Shown here: positions 8,765 through 17,696 of the stretch, piece after piece
How positions within the stretch are numbered: position 1 is the first letter of the stretch
How the letters are laid out: the number at the start of each line of letters is the position of its first letter
The notes under the pieces: generated by a model
The model's input: the letters and a program-made list of their open reading frames with translations, nothing else
The model's database searches: none
What the model was told of the DNA's origin: nothing
Translations under genes and position numbers: made by a program
Assembly: GCA_018667335.1 (NCBI GenBank)
Contig: JABIVD010000044.1
Coordinates: 62,001-126,000, forward strand
Origin: Rhodospirillaceae bacterium
Lineage (GTDB): Bacteria > Pseudomonadota > Alphaproteobacteria > UBA6615
Length of the DNA: 64,000 bases
Direction: 5' to 3'

Positions 8765-9514
8765 TCACATATTCCCGGCGGGCCGAAAGACGTCGCGCGA
8801 AGCGATTTCCAGCACCAGCTTGTTGATCACGGCGCGGGGGAAATCCGCCGGCGATTCCGTCACTACCGTAAAGGCACCCGGGCCGCCAATGACGACCTCG
8901 CGGAAGTAGCCGTCGAGGTCGTACTTCACGCCCTCGACCTCCGTCTGTTCCTGCTGCGGGTTGATGACCAGGCCGTTGATGGTGATGCCTTTGGCGAGCG
9001 CCCGGTCACGCGCGGCCGAGACCTCTTCCTCGAGGCCGCGGGAATCGCGCCCGTCGGCCGACAGGTCGATCACATGCCGGGTGCCCTCGATGCCGTTGGC
9101 GTCGAACAGCGCCGCGGTGAAATCGAGCGCGCCGGTGATCGACGTCAGCCCGCCCTTGGGGATCGGGTTCGCGTCCACCGCCACCGCGAAGGCCGCGGCA
9201 TCGGCGGCGCTGGCGATCACCGTCCAGCCGACGGTGATCCGCTGGGTCACCGACCACTCCACATAGGTCACCGCCACCCGGCCCAGCGGGCCCGACAGCA
9301 TCGCGTTGATCACGCCCGGGTCCGTCAGGGCCTGCACATATCCAACACGCTGCAGATTGACCTCGCCGCCGTCGATCGAGGCCGACACATCGACCGCGAG
9401 AACCAATTCCACATCGACGGGTATTTCCTGGGCACCTGCAGGGGCGACGGCAGGCGCAATCACCCACGCGGCGAGCGCCAGCAGGACGGCGGAGACCCTA
9501 GGCCAGGTTCGCAC
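8765..9514 (-). CDS. DUF1194 (von Willebrand factor A-like) exported protein
   Basis: A 249-aa protein with a leader of about 29 residues ending AGAQE, then VELVLAVDVSASIDGGE. This contains the metal-ion-dependent adhesion site DxSxS (Asp42, Ser44, Ser46) that defines the VWA fold and is the hallmark start of DUF1194 proteins, which are widespread in alphaproteobacteria and uncharacterised. It is probably periplasmic. The start is GTG at 9514 and overlaps the last 17 bp of the upstream hydrolase gene, so the two are translationally coupled. Confidence 0.8.
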   Translation of the reverse strand: MRTWPRVSAVLLALAAWVIAPAVAPAGAQEIPVDVELVLAVDVSASIDGGEVNLQRVGYVQALTDPGVINAMLSGPLGRVAVTYVEWSVTQRITVGWTVIASAADAAAFAVAVDANPIPKGGLTSITGALDFTAALFDANGIEGTRHVIDLSADGRDSRGLEEEVSAARDRALAKGITINGLVINPQQEQTEVEGVKYDLDGYFREVVIGGPGAFTVVTESPADFPRAVINKLVLEIASRDVFRPAGNM

Positions 9515-10382
9515 GATAGAACTCCAGCAGCCGGGCGATCACCGTGGCGTAGACCGCCGGATTGCGCGGCTCATAGACCTCGGCATGGTTGATGTCCGGT
9601 ATGATCATCATGTCCTTCGGCTGGCCGGCATTGGCGAACAACGCCTCGCCCTCCTCCAGCCGCACCATCGTGTCCTTCTCGCCCTGCACCAGCAGCAGCG
9701 GGCGCGGCGCGATCTGCGCGACCCAATCCTCGGCCTTAAAGCCGCAGGCCAGGTCGATATTCTCCAGGGGATATCCGTCGGGATAGGCGTCCTCGGTCTT
9801 GTACATGGTCTTGAAGGCATCCCGCTCGGCCGGTCCCGGGGGCGAGACCTGCTGATAGGGCAAACGCTTTGACTGCCCGGTCAGCGCCCTCGCAATCCGG
9901 TCCTCCGCGAGCGTTTCCTGTAATTCGTCCCACTCGGCCTCGGTCCGTTTCGAGCGCTGCCAGCGTTCGCCGTTGCCGGGCGCGCCGACGGTCGCGATCA
10001 CCGCGATCCCCGGGTCGACGGCCGCCGCCTTGATCGAGGCGCCACCGCCATGGCTCAGACCCATCAGGCCAATCCGGGCGGCGTCAACTTCTGCGCGCTG
10101 GGCCAGCCAGATACGGGCCGCCAGGATGTCGCGCACCTGTTCTTCCGGGTCGATCCGGTTCGCGATACCGTCGCTGTCGCCGAACCCGCGATGATAGAAA
10201 TCGAGCGTGTGGAACCCGGCCGCCGTCAGGTCACGCACGAAGGGCGGCATGTAGGTCTCCTTGCGCCCCGTATAGCCGTGCACGCAGATGATTGCCGGGC
10301 TGGTTGTGTCGGTCTCGGAGCGGGTAAACGTGCCCGCGAGGCGCACGCCGTCTGCATAGAATTCCGCCGCTTCACTTTGCAT
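9498..10382 (-). CDS. Alpha/beta hydrolase (dienelactone hydrolase/Xaa-Pro peptidase-like)
   Basis: A 294-aa cytosolic alpha/beta hydrolase. CVHGYTG (34-39) forms the oxyanion region, the nucleophile is Ser110 in MGLSHGGGA, the acid is in VQGEKDTMV and the base in INHAEVYE. The family includes esterases and small-peptide hydrolases, and the sequence does not show the substrate. The start is the ATG at 10382. Upstream in-frame codons run into the divergent promoter and are Arg-rich. It overlaps the DUF1194 gene by 17 bp and diverges from the cupin gene with a 115-bp shared promoter region. Confidence 0.75.
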   Translation of the reverse strand: MQSEAAEFYADGVRLAGTFTRSETDTTSPAIICVHGYTGRKETYMPPFVRDLTAAGFHTLDFYHRGFGDSDGIANRIDPEEQVRDILAARIWLAQRAEVDAARIGLMGLSHGGGASIKAAAVDPGIAVIATVGAPGNGERWQRSKRTEAEWDELQETLAEDRIARALTGQSKRLPYQQVSPPGPAERDAFKTMYKTEDAYPDGYPLENIDLACGFKAEDWVAQIAPRPLLLVQGEKDTMVRLEEGEALFANAGQPKDMMIIPDINHAEVYEPRNPAVYATVIARLLEFYRANLA

Positions 10383-10497
10383 TGTCGCACCCCATATGGA
10401 TCTGCCGGTTGATCGTTTCGGCCGGTCGTGCGTCAATCGACACAAATCGCGGCGAGCCCATCTCATTTCAAGCCGCATTCTATTAGGAACGAGAGCC

Positions 10498-11061
10498 ATG
10501 CGCACCAAGACCCTGACCCCCAAAGAGATGGAGCGCTACATCGCGCGCTTCGACGACGTACCGGCCAACAAGGACCGTACGGCAAGCACAATCCCGACCG
10601 AGGCCCGCGAGATGATGACCGCACGCGCGACCCGCACCGTGATCGCCAGCACCAGCGTGGACACGCCGTGGGGCAACGGGGTGATCCCGGGCCCGGAGAA
10701 TTTTGCGGTGGTGATCGCCGAATGCGATCCGGGCAACGGTCCCGGCCTGCACTCCCACGCCCACACGACGGAGACCTTCACCTGCCTCCAGGGCCGTTTC
10801 CGGATCGAATGGGGCGACGCGGGCGAGCACGCGACCGAGATCGGCCTGTTCGACACGATCTCCATCCCGCCGGGCATCATGCGCCGGTTCGACAACATCA
10901 GCGAAGAGACGGGGTATCTCCACGTCACCCTGCAGGGCCCGCTGCGCGACGTCGAATACGCACCCAGCGTTGGCGCGGAACTGCGCGAGAAATTCGGCGA
11001 CGAGGTCATGACCGAGATCGAGAAGCTCGGCTACAACTTCGAGGCGGGCATCGACGCCTAG
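10498..11061 (+). CDS. Cupin domain protein
   Basis: A 187-aa single-domain cupin. The metal-binding motif is GLHSHAHTTETFTCLQG (His85, His87/His89, Glu92, Gly99), with a second-half motif around SIPPGIMRRFDN. Proteins of this type bind a divalent metal and act as small dioxygenases, isomerases or sensors, and nothing here identifies the ligand. The start at 10498 has TTAGGAACG upstream. The earlier part of the reading frame is Arg/Ser-rich and not family-like. The gene is followed by an intergenic palindrome that probably ends its transcript. Confidence 0.75.
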   Translation: MRTKTLTPKEMERYIARFDDVPANKDRTASTIPTEAREMMTARATRTVIASTSVDTPWGNGVIPGPENFAVVIAECDPGNGPGLHSHAHTTETFTCLQGRFRIEWGDAGEHATEIGLFDTISIPPGIMRRFDNISEETGYLHVTLQGPLRDVEYAPSVGAELREKFGDEVMTEIEKLGYNFEAGIDA

Positions 11062-11074
11062 GCAATCCAATTTT

Positions 11075-11147
11075 GTCATGCGCGGGCTTGACCCGCGTAT
11101 CTCGTCTCGATCAGGCATGAGATGCCCGGATCAAGTCCGGGTATGAC
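11075..11147. repeat. Dispersed alphaproteobacterial intergenic palindrome
   Basis: A 29-nt imperfect inverted repeat (11075-11103 with 11119-11147). Each arm is itself palindromic (CGCGGGCTTGACCCGCG and CCCGGATCAAGTCCGGG). I recall this GTCAT-CCCGG-CTTGA-CCGGG-ATCTC pattern as a high-copy intergenic element in several alphaproteobacteria. It lies between convergent genes, where its cruciform or hairpin could act as a bidirectional terminator. Confidence 0.7.
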
Positions 11148-11194
11148 GCTGTCGGTCGCAGGGGCGGGCTTCAAACCCGCCCGATGACCCGCGG

Positions 11195-12091
11195 CTAACC
11201 CGCCAGCGAAACCGTCGCCTCTTCGTAACTCGCGTCGCCCATCCCTTCCCCGTCGGGGAAGATGTCGTGTTCAGCGATCCAGGCGCGGGAATTCTCGAAG
11301 ATGTCCAGCGAGTAGGATTCGAAGACGATCCGCTCCCCCGGGCCCATGCGGCGCACGTCGATCATGTCGTGGTACCGCGCCGGCAATTCCTTGAGATAAT
11401 AGTGGGTGTAGAGCTCCGGCCGCAGATCGATGTCGCGCTGGGCGCGGCGCAGCGCACTGTAATATTTGCGCACGTCTTCCATGTCTGGCGCGCCGCTGAT
11501 CATGCCCGACATCATGAACGTCGAGTCACAGATTTTCCGAAACCCGAGCTGCTCGACCACGTAATACGGCGCACTGAACAGGGACGCGGCGGGAACCTTG
11601 CCGTCGACCAGCAGTTCCAATCGCTTGAACAGGAGCCCGTCGTTGAAGGACAGGTTGATGTCCTCGGATGCCAACCACTGCTCAAGCGCCTGGATGGTCG
11701 AATAGTGGCTGCCGGACTGGTAGCCGACCGAGACCGGCACGCCGGCCAAATCCTCGGGCTTGTGAATATCGGAATCCACCGGCACGAAGACGCCGCAGGG
11801 CGAGACAGAATAGGCGTCGCGATAGAGCTTGCCGTGGCCCGACGCCGCGGCGGTGTTCACCGTCCAGTGGCAGGCCGAGCTGATGTCGCAGGAGCGGCCC
11901 TGCTCGAAGGTCTGATAGGCACCCACCTTGTCGCCCAGGTCATGCTGCTTGCCGTCGTCCGACGTCAGCTGGTCCTGGAACACATATTCGAGGCCCTCGT
12001 CGTCGAAGTAGCCCTTCTCCTCGGCCACCCATTCCTGCAGCCGCATATGCGGTGCGATGACGAATTTTTCTTTGGTCGTGTCAGCGTTCAT
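11195..12091 (-). CDS. Leaderless ABC-type solute-binding-like protein (NMT1/THI5-like fold)
   Basis: A 298-aa protein with the periplasmic-binding-protein pattern of the NMT1/THI5-like group: MRLQEWVAEEKGYFDDEG (16-33), DISSACHW, then GVFVPVDSDIHKPEDLAGVPVSVGYQSGSH, the lobe 1 to lobe 2 region. It has no signal peptide, lipobox or membrane segment, and no ABC permease or ATPase lies nearby, so it is probably a cytosolic enzyme or ligand sensor derived from a binding protein. The start at 12091 has GGGAGAACG upstream. A GntR/FCD regulator gene follows 31 bp upstream on the same strand and is likely co-transcribed. Confidence 0.6.
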   Translation of the reverse strand: MNADTTKEKFVIAPHMRLQEWVAEEKGYFDDEGLEYVFQDQLTSDDGKQHDLGDKVGAYQTFEQGRSCDISSACHWTVNTAAASGHGKLYRDAYSVSPCGVFVPVDSDIHKPEDLAGVPVSVGYQSGSHYSTIQALEQWLASEDINLSFNDGLLFKRLELLVDGKVPAASLFSAPYYVVEQLGFRKICDSTFMMSGMISGAPDMEDVRKYYSALRRAQRDIDLRPELYTHYYLKELPARYHDMIDVRRMGPGERIVFESYSLDIFENSRAWIAEHDIFPDGEGMGDASYEEATVSLAG

Positions 12092-12122
12092 GTCGTTCTC
12101 CCAGATTGATCGACGCCTGTGC

Positions 12123-12902
12123 TCAGCAGCAGACGGGTTGATTGTTGTCCCGGTCTTCAGATATCCGGCGCGCCTTGATCTGACGCAGATGGCGGCTCAT
12201 GAGGTCGCGCGCCCCGTCGCCGTCTCGTGCCTTGACGAGCACGTAGAGTTCGCGATGCAGGGCGAGGATATGTTCGGCCACGTCGCGGGTGAGCGTGGAG
12301 TTGCGTTGCGGCCAGGCGACATGCTGCAACGAGATCAGCTGCACGCGCAGCACGTCGTTGTGGGCCGCGTCCGCGAGGGCGAGATGGAAGGCGAGGCTCA
12401 GGCGAGTGAAGCGCCCGAAATCATCCAGCGCGGCCTCGGACTGCGCCAGCAATCCCTCGATCGCCTCGAAATCTTCTGCCGTCGCGTGCACGGCGGCGAG
12501 CTCGGCGATCATGGTCTCGATGGCGCGCTGGGCGTCGAGAATGTCCGCAACCCCCACACCGATCAGATTGAGCTGCACAGCGAGCGCATCGGCGAACAGC
12601 TGGGGGTTGCCCCGGGCGATCCGCGCGCCGCCGCCCTTGCCCACCTTGATCTCGACGACGCCGGCCGCCTCCAGGCGCTTGAGCGCGTCGCGGGCGACGA
12701 TCCGGCTGACGTCGAACCGCGCCGCCAGGTCCTTTTCGGTGCCGAGCCGGTCACCGGCGCGCAGGCGTCCGGCGAACAACGCGTCGCGCACCCGCGCTAC
12801 GATCTGTTCGGACAACGTACCCACAGCACCCGTCGCGCCCGGATGTTCGTCCGCCGCGTCCAGTTCCAAGACATCCAATTGCAATGCGTCGCTGGGAGTC
12901 AT
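12123..12902 (-). CDS. FadR-subfamily GntR transcriptional regulator (FCD domain)
   Basis: A 259-aa regulator. An N-terminal winged helix-turn-helix spans about residues 28-97, with LSEQIVARVRDALFAGRL, then TEKDLAARFDVSRIVARDALKRLEAAG as the recognition region and a Gly-rich wing. It is followed by an all-helical FCD effector domain to about 245. FCD regulators bind carboxylic acids, often with a metal, and repress catabolic operons. Its adjacency to the leaderless binding-protein-like gene suggests that gene is a target. A TAGTA-N4-TACTA palindrome 56-71 bp upstream of its start may be its own operator. Confidence 0.85.
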   Translation of the reverse strand: MTPSDALQLDVLELDAADEHPGATGAVGTLSEQIVARVRDALFAGRLRAGDRLGTEKDLAARFDVSRIVARDALKRLEAAGVVEIKVGKGGGARIARGNPQLFADALAVQLNLIGVGVADILDAQRAIETMIAELAAVHATAEDFEAIEGLLAQSEAALDDFGRFTRLSLAFHLALADAAHNDVLRVQLISLQHVAWPQRNSTLTRDVAEHILALHRELYVLVKARDGDGARDLMSRHLRQIKARRISEDRDNNQPVCC

Positions 12903-12957
12903 TCGCCGTTCCGTTGCGCCTGAAATTCGAGGCCAACCTATAGGACCAAAAATAAAT

Positions 12958-12973
12958 ATAGTAAAGATACTAT
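12958..12973. promoter_or_regulatory. Candidate GntR operator ATAGTA-N4-TACTAT
   Basis: A perfect 6-bp inverted repeat with a 4-nt spacer in an AT-rich stretch 56-71 bp upstream of the GntR/FCD start. Its size and A/T content fit FCD-type operators and suggest autoregulation. The region otherwise holds only the 3' end of the PPOX gene. Confidence 0.4.
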
Positions 12974-13040
12974 CTTATAATTCCGGTCACAAACACTTGG
13001 GCCGCACAGGCACCCGCCCCATCCGTCCGCGAGACCGGGC

Positions 13041-13658
13041 CTAGTAAAGGTTTTCCGCGTAGTCCTTGGCGAGCCGGGCATCAACCTCGTCGCCGTCGAC
13101 CCCGTACCAGTCCGCATTGATCTTGCCCAGGGTCGGGAAATCCTTGCGGTCGACATGGTTGTCCGCGTTCCACAGCTCGGAGCGGATCACCGCCTTACCG
13201 CAGTGGAAGTAGACGTAACGGACATCGATCACCAGCGCCGCGCGCGGGGTCTTTCCCTTGGCGACCATTTTCTCCAGCAATTCGGGATCCGTCGAAAGCC
13301 GCGCCCGGCCATTCATGCGCAGCACCTCGTTGAGGCCCGGCACCATGAACATCACCGCGACCTCGGGGTTCTCCATGATGTTGTGGAACGTGTCCGTGCG
13401 CCGGTTCCCGGGCCGGTCGGGGATGGCGATCGTCGTGTCATCAATGACGTGGACGAAGCCCGCCGCATCACCGCGCGGGCTGCAATCCGCAGGGCCGTCG
13501 CCTGTCGCCGAAGTCGACAGCACGCAAAACGGCGACAGCGCGATGAAGTTCTTGCAGTGATCGCTCAGCGCGGGCTTTTCCTTTTCCGACAGATGGCCGA
13601 GCGGCTCACCATAATGTTCAACCAATTCCTCGACCGACTTGATATCGCCGTCCGGCAT
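13041..13658 (-). CDS. Pyridoxamine 5'-phosphate oxidase-family flavoprotein (PPOX, MSMEG_1061-like)
   Basis: A 205-aa protein with the split-barrel FMN-binding pattern: FCVLSTSATGDGPADCSPRGD, then DRPGNRRTDTFHNIMENPEVAVMF, then the MNGRARLSTDPELL strand. These are typical of the MSMEG_1061 group of FMN/F420-binding PPOX proteins, which are oxidoreductases of unknown physiological substrate. I chose the ATG at 13658 because GGAGG lies 8 nt upstream. The longer frame to 13745 overlaps the divergent gene's start region and is not family-like. Confidence 0.8.
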   Translation of the reverse strand: MPDGDIKSVEELVEHYGEPLGHLSEKEKPALSDHCKNFIALSPFCVLSTSATGDGPADCSPRGDAAGFVHVIDDTTIAIPDRPGNRRTDTFHNIMENPEVAVMFMVPGLNEVLRMNGRARLSTDPELLEKMVAKGKTPRAALVIDVRYVYFHCGKAVIRSELWNADNHVDRKDFPTLGKINADWYGVDGDEVDARLAKDYAENLY

Positions 13659-13734
13659 GATGCTATCCTCCGTTGCTGGCATCAGCCTGCCGCGCGCTGG
13701 CCAATTCGTCAACTCATCCAAGCAAGCTGATCTC

Positions 13735-14577
13735 ATGACCGACAAGATTTTTCGCGACTACACGCAAGAAGAACTCGACCTCCAATACACGAACCTGGTG
13801 ACCGATCACGACCGGGAGACCCAGCAGGAATTGCAGGCGCGCTCGGGCGTATTCGCCGAGGCGCGCGCGGACGAACACGGCCTCGCCTATGGCGACGATC
13901 CCGCCGATCGGTTCGACCTGTACCGGGCCACAGGCACATCGAACCCGGCCATCGTTTTCGCCCATGGCGGCCAATGGCAGCGCGGCAACCCGGCCGCCAC
14001 ATCCGCCTGGGCCGAGGCGGCGCTGAAACACGGGGTTTCGTTTGTCGCCGGCACGTTTCCCATGATCCCGCAGGTGCGCCTGCCGGAGATGGTGGACCAT
14101 GTCGTCGCACTGGTCCGGCATGTGCGCTCGAACGCGGCGGACTATGGCGTCGATCCGAAGCGGATATGCATCGCGGGCCACTCGTCGGGCGCGCATCTCG
14201 CCGCGGCGGCTCTGGTGCGCCTGGCCAATGAAGGCGACCTGGACGGCATCGTCTGCGGCCTGACCGTCAGCGGCAACTACGACCTGCGGCCGCTGATGCT
14301 GAGCTACCGGCGCGACTATCTGAAATTGAGTGACGACGAAACAATGGCGCTGTCGCCGCTGCTCGTGCTCGACAAGAAGCTGCCACCGACCATGGTCGTT
14401 CACGGCGGCGATGAGAGCGACGAGTTCAAGCGCCAGGCCGCGAACTTCCATGCGGCACTCACCAAACAGACCGAGACCGGCCTGCATGTGGTGCCCGGCG
14501 CCAACCACTTCGCGGTGTTTGCCGGGCTCGAAGACCCGGACTCACCGGTTTGGGCTTTCCTCAACAGATATCTTTGA
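13735..14577 (+). CDS. Alpha/beta hydrolase, kynurenine formamidase (AFMID)-like
   Basis: A 280-aa hydrolase of the HGGxW type: HGGQW (77-81) forms the oxyanion hole, the nucleophile is Ser150 in AGHSSGAHLA, the acid lies in HGGDESDEF and the base in GANHFAVF. This motif set and the length match arylformamidases, which remove formate from N-formylkynurenine in tryptophan breakdown. No other kynurenine genes are present, so a related carboxylesterase function remains possible. It diverges from the PPOX gene and converges on the CoA-transferase gene. Confidence 0.72.
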   Translation: MTDKIFRDYTQEELDLQYTNLVTDHDRETQQELQARSGVFAEARADEHGLAYGDDPADRFDLYRATGTSNPAIVFAHGGQWQRGNPAATSAWAEAALKHGVSFVAGTFPMIPQVRLPEMVDHVVALVRHVRSNAADYGVDPKRICIAGHSSGAHLAAAALVRLANEGDLDGIVCGLTVSGNYDLRPLMLSYRRDYLKLSDDETMALSPLLVLDKKLPPTMVVHGGDESDEFKRQAANFHAALTKQTETGLHVVPGANHFAVFAGLEDPDSPVWAFLNRYL

Positions 14578-14605
14578 GCCGCCCCGAAGGAATCGTTCCC
14601 GCAAC

Positions 14606-15832
14606 CTACTCGGCCGCCTCTGCCGCCGATTCATGAATCGCACCCGAGGCGATGAGCCCCTCGATCTCGTCGGCCCCGAAGCCGAATTCCGCCAGCACCT
14701 CGCGGCTGTGCTCGCCGATCAGCGGCGCACCGCGCCGGATTGATGTCGGCGTGGCGGAGTATTTGACCGGATGGGCGATCACGCTGTGCTCGCCACCGGT
14801 GGCAGCCGGAACCTTCTCGATCATGCCCCGCGCAATGGTGTGCGGATCTTCGCTCATTTCCTTGACGTCATAGACGGGCCCGGCCGGCACACCTGCCGCC
14901 TCAAGCTTCTCCAGCCATTCCGACGTCGTGCGGTGACTGAGGATTTCCGTCAGGGTCTCCACCAGCGCATCGAGGTTGGTCATCCGCAAATTGCTGGTCT
15001 CGAAACGCGGGTCCTCGGCGAGTTCGCCCGCATCGATCGCCTCGGCAAACTTCAGCCACGTGTTCTGGTTCGCCGCCCCAACCACCAATGACGTGTCCTT
15101 GGTCGGGAACGCCTGATACGGCGCCGACAAAGGATGCGCCGAGCCCATGGGCTGAGAAATTTCGCCGCTCGCCTGGTAGATCGCCGTCTGCCAGAAGGTG
15201 TGCATGATGCCGGCCTCATAGAGGGACGAGTCTACATGCTGCCCCTCCCCGGTCTCGTAGCGATGGGCCACGGCGCCGAGAATACCGACAGCCGAGAGGA
15301 TACCCGCGGTGATGTCGGTGATCGGCGCACCGACCTTGACCGGCGGCCGCCCGGGGGCCTCCCCGGTGATGCTCATGATGCCCGACATGGCCTGGGTGAT
15401 CAGGTCGAACCCGCCGCGTTCGGCATAGGGCCCCGTGCGCCCGAACCCGGACACGGAGCAATAAATCAGCCGCGGGTTGAGTTCATGCATCTCTTCCCAA
15501 CCGATGCCGAAATGCTCCATCGCGCCCTTGCGATAATTCTCGATGAACACATCCGCCTGGGAGATGATCCGGCGCAATGCCGCGCGGCCCTCGTCACTCT
15601 TGGTGTTCACCGCGAAGCCGCGCTTGTTGCGGTTCATCATCGCGAAGGCCGCGGAATCGCCTTGCGGTCCCTCGCCGAACCGGCGGGTGTCATCGCCGCC
15701 GGGCACGCGCTCGACCTTGATGACGTCGGCACCCATATCGGCCAGCATCTGGCCGCACGTCGGCGCCGCCATGATGTGGCTCATCTCGATTACCTTGAGG
15801 CCATGGAGCTGGCCCGTGTTGCTGTCGGTCAT
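14606..15832 (-). CDS. CaiB/BaiF family CoA-transferase
   Basis: A 408-aa class III CoA-transferase. The N-terminal GLKVIEMSHIMAAPTCGQ and ADMGADVIKVE motifs are typical, and the catalytic aspartate is probably Asp173 in GAPITDITAG. The family moves CoA between small carboxylic acids such as formyl/oxalyl-CoA, carnitine or succinyl-CoA donors. It is 2 bp from the crotonase gene on the same strand, so the two probably activate and then process one acyl-CoA. The oxalate-CoA-ligase-like gene at about 22 kb raises oxalate as one option. Confidence 0.88.
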   Translation of the reverse strand: MTDSNTGQLHGLKVIEMSHIMAAPTCGQMLADMGADVIKVERVPGGDDTRRFGEGPQGDSAAFAMMNRNKRGFAVNTKSDEGRAALRRIISQADVFIENYRKGAMEHFGIGWEEMHELNPRLIYCSVSGFGRTGPYAERGGFDLITQAMSGIMSITGEAPGRPPVKVGAPITDITAGILSAVGILGAVAHRYETGEGQHVDSSLYEAGIMHTFWQTAIYQASGEISQPMGSAHPLSAPYQAFPTKDTSLVVGAANQNTWLKFAEAIDAGELAEDPRFETSNLRMTNLDALVETLTEILSHRTTSEWLEKLEAAGVPAGPVYDVKEMSEDPHTIARGMIEKVPAATGGEHSVIAHPVKYSATPTSIRRGAPLIGEHSREVLAEFGFGADEIEGLIASGAIHESAAEAAE

Positions 15833-15834
15833 AT

Positions 15835-16635
15835 CTACTTTCCCTTGAATTCCGGCTTTTCCTTGGCCAGGAACGCCTTGTAACCCGTGTTGAAATCATC
15901 CGTGTCGAAACAGGCGAAGCCCTCCGCGGCTTCGGCTTGGGTCAGAGGCGCCCCGCCGGCGAGCACCCGATCCACGAACTTCTTGTGCCAGCGATTGACC
16001 AGAGGCGCACCATCCGCGATCCGCCGCGCGGTCGCATAGGCCTCATCTTCCACAGCATCATCGGCGACCACACGGTTGACCAGGCCCTTGTCCTTGGCCT
16101 CGGCCGCGTCGAACACGCGTGCCTCATACAGGATCTCCAGCGCCACCGACCGGCCCACCAGCTCCACCAGCGCCTCGACCTCCGGATAGGCCATCACCAG
16201 ACCGAGCCGATTGATTGGCACGCCGAAGCGCGAACCCTCACCGCAAATTCGCATGTCGCACATCAGCGCAATCTCGAGCGCGCCGCCGACGCACAGCCCC
16301 TTGATCAGTGCGATGACCGGATGGGGACAATCGCGGATCGCGTGCATCGCGTTGTGCATCAGGCCGCCATAGGTCTCGGCTTGTGCGGCGTTCGCGCGCT
16401 CGGTCGGGAACTCCGAGATATCCGCCCCCGGCCCCATAGCCCTGTCACCGGCGCCGCGCAGCACCACACAGCGGATGCTCTCGTCACCGCCCAGTTCGTG
16501 CATGACCTCGCCGACGCGCGTCCACATGGCCTTGTTCAGCGCGTTCAGCTTTTCCGGGCGGTTGAGCACCACGGTGACGATGTCGCCATCGCGTTCGACC
16601 AGCACCACATCCGCACTTGCTGCGGTCTCGTTCAT
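15835..16635 (-). CDS. Enoyl-CoA hydratase/isomerase (crotonase) family protein
   Basis: A 266-aa crotonase-fold protein with GPGADISEF and IKGLCVGGALEIALMCDMRI, which form the oxyanion hole and the CoA site. Glu121 corresponds to the first catalytic glutamate of enoyl-CoA hydratase. At the second catalytic position the sequence is FGVPINRLGL, with Ile in place of Glu, so classical hydratase activity is doubtful and isomerase, hydrolase or lyase chemistry is more likely. It is transcribed just ahead of the CaiB-type gene with only 2 bp between them. Confidence 0.85.
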   Translation of the reverse strand: MNETAASADVVLVERDGDIVTVVLNRPEKLNALNKAMWTRVGEVMHELGGDESIRCVVLRGAGDRAMGPGADISEFPTERANAAQAETYGGLMHNAMHAIRDCPHPVIALIKGLCVGGALEIALMCDMRICGEGSRFGVPINRLGLVMAYPEVEALVELVGRSVALEILYEARVFDAAEAKDKGLVNRVVADDAVEDEAYATARRIADGAPLVNRWHKKFVDRVLAGGAPLTQAEAAEGFACFDTDDFNTGYKAFLAKEKPEFKGK

Positions 16636-16760
16636 ATCCTCGTCCCCACCTGCACCGGCGCGCCGGGCATATCTGTTCTCTCAACTCTTGCCGCAGTATA
16701 GTGCCTGCCAATCAAGAACGCGCGCCGGGAATCAAAAACGGTCGCACCAGGGAGGAACAA

Positions 16761-17690
16761 ATGGACGGAATGAAACCGGGCGACCGCCTGCCTTTCTCAG
16801 CCATCACGGATCGCAAGCCGCTGATCCTGCCGGACGGCGCAAAATTGGTCCTCTGGCCGATTTTAGCTCTTGAGGTGTGGGACATCGTCCGCGCCATGGC
16901 GCGCATGGTCATCCCGCCGCCCCAGGGCGTACCCATGATCCCCGACCATCCCAACTGGAGCTGGCACGAATACGGCATGCGGGTCGGATTCTGGCGCATC
17001 AAGTCCATGCTCGACGATTTGGGTGTCCGCCCGACCGTGACCCTGAACGCGCGCACGATCGAGGAATATCCCCGGACCGCCGAGGCGGTCATGGATGCGG
17101 GCTGGGAGTTCAATGCGCATTCCTATGAACAGATGCCGATGCACAAACTCAAGGATGAACGCGCCGTCATCGACAAGTCGCTCAAGATCATCGGTGACTT
17201 CTGCGGCAAACGGCCGCGCGGCTGGTTCGGCCCGGGCCTGACCCAGACCTATCAGACGATCGACCATCTGGCCGACGCCGGGGTCGAGTATATCGGCGAC
17301 TGGGTTCTCGACGATCAGCCGGTCCGCCTGAAGACCACCGGCGGCAAGCCGATGGTCGCACTGCCCTACAATTACGAACTCCATGACATCGTGATGATGG
17401 CGGTTCAGCATCACCAGTCCCAGGAGTTCAAAACCCGCTCCCTCGATTACTTCGACACGGTCTACGCCGAGAGCCACGAGCACACGCGGATCATGGCCGT
17501 GGCCATGCACCCCTACCTGTCGGGCTCTCCGCACCGGATCAAATACGTACGTGAGACCTTCGAGCATATCCTCTCCCATCCGGGCGTGGTGTGCTGGGAC
17601 GGCGAGCAAATCCTCGACTGGTTCAACAAGGCACAGCCCTTGCCCAAATCCCGGAAAAAGAAATCCGGTGCCAAGAAAAAGAAGGGCTAA
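16761..17690 (+). CDS. Polysaccharide deacetylase (NodB) family protein, PuuE-like
   Basis: A 309-aa protein of the NodB-homology carbohydrate-esterase superfamily. It has no leader, begins with a GDRLPFSAITDRKPL region, and contains PTVTLNARTIEEYP and GWEFNAHSYEQMP, which match the cytosolic cyclic-amide/allantoinase-like (PuuE) branch rather than exported chitin deacetylases. The C-terminus is a Lys/Ser-rich tail. The start at 16761 has GGGAGG 5-6 nt upstream. It is followed after 6 bp by an amidase, which suggests a shared pathway cleaving C-N bonds of an amide or ureide. Confidence 0.75.
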   Translation: MDGMKPGDRLPFSAITDRKPLILPDGAKLVLWPILALEVWDIVRAMARMVIPPPQGVPMIPDHPNWSWHEYGMRVGFWRIKSMLDDLGVRPTVTLNARTIEEYPRTAEAVMDAGWEFNAHSYEQMPMHKLKDERAVIDKSLKIIGDFCGKRPRGWFGPGLTQTYQTIDHLADAGVEYIGDWVLDDQPVRLKTTGGKPMVALPYNYELHDIVMMAVQHHQSQEFKTRSLDYFDTVYAESHEHTRIMAVAMHPYLSGSPHRIKYVRETFEHILSHPGVVCWDGEQILDWFNKAQPLPKSRKKKSGAKKKKG

Positions 17691-17696
17691 CCGAGC

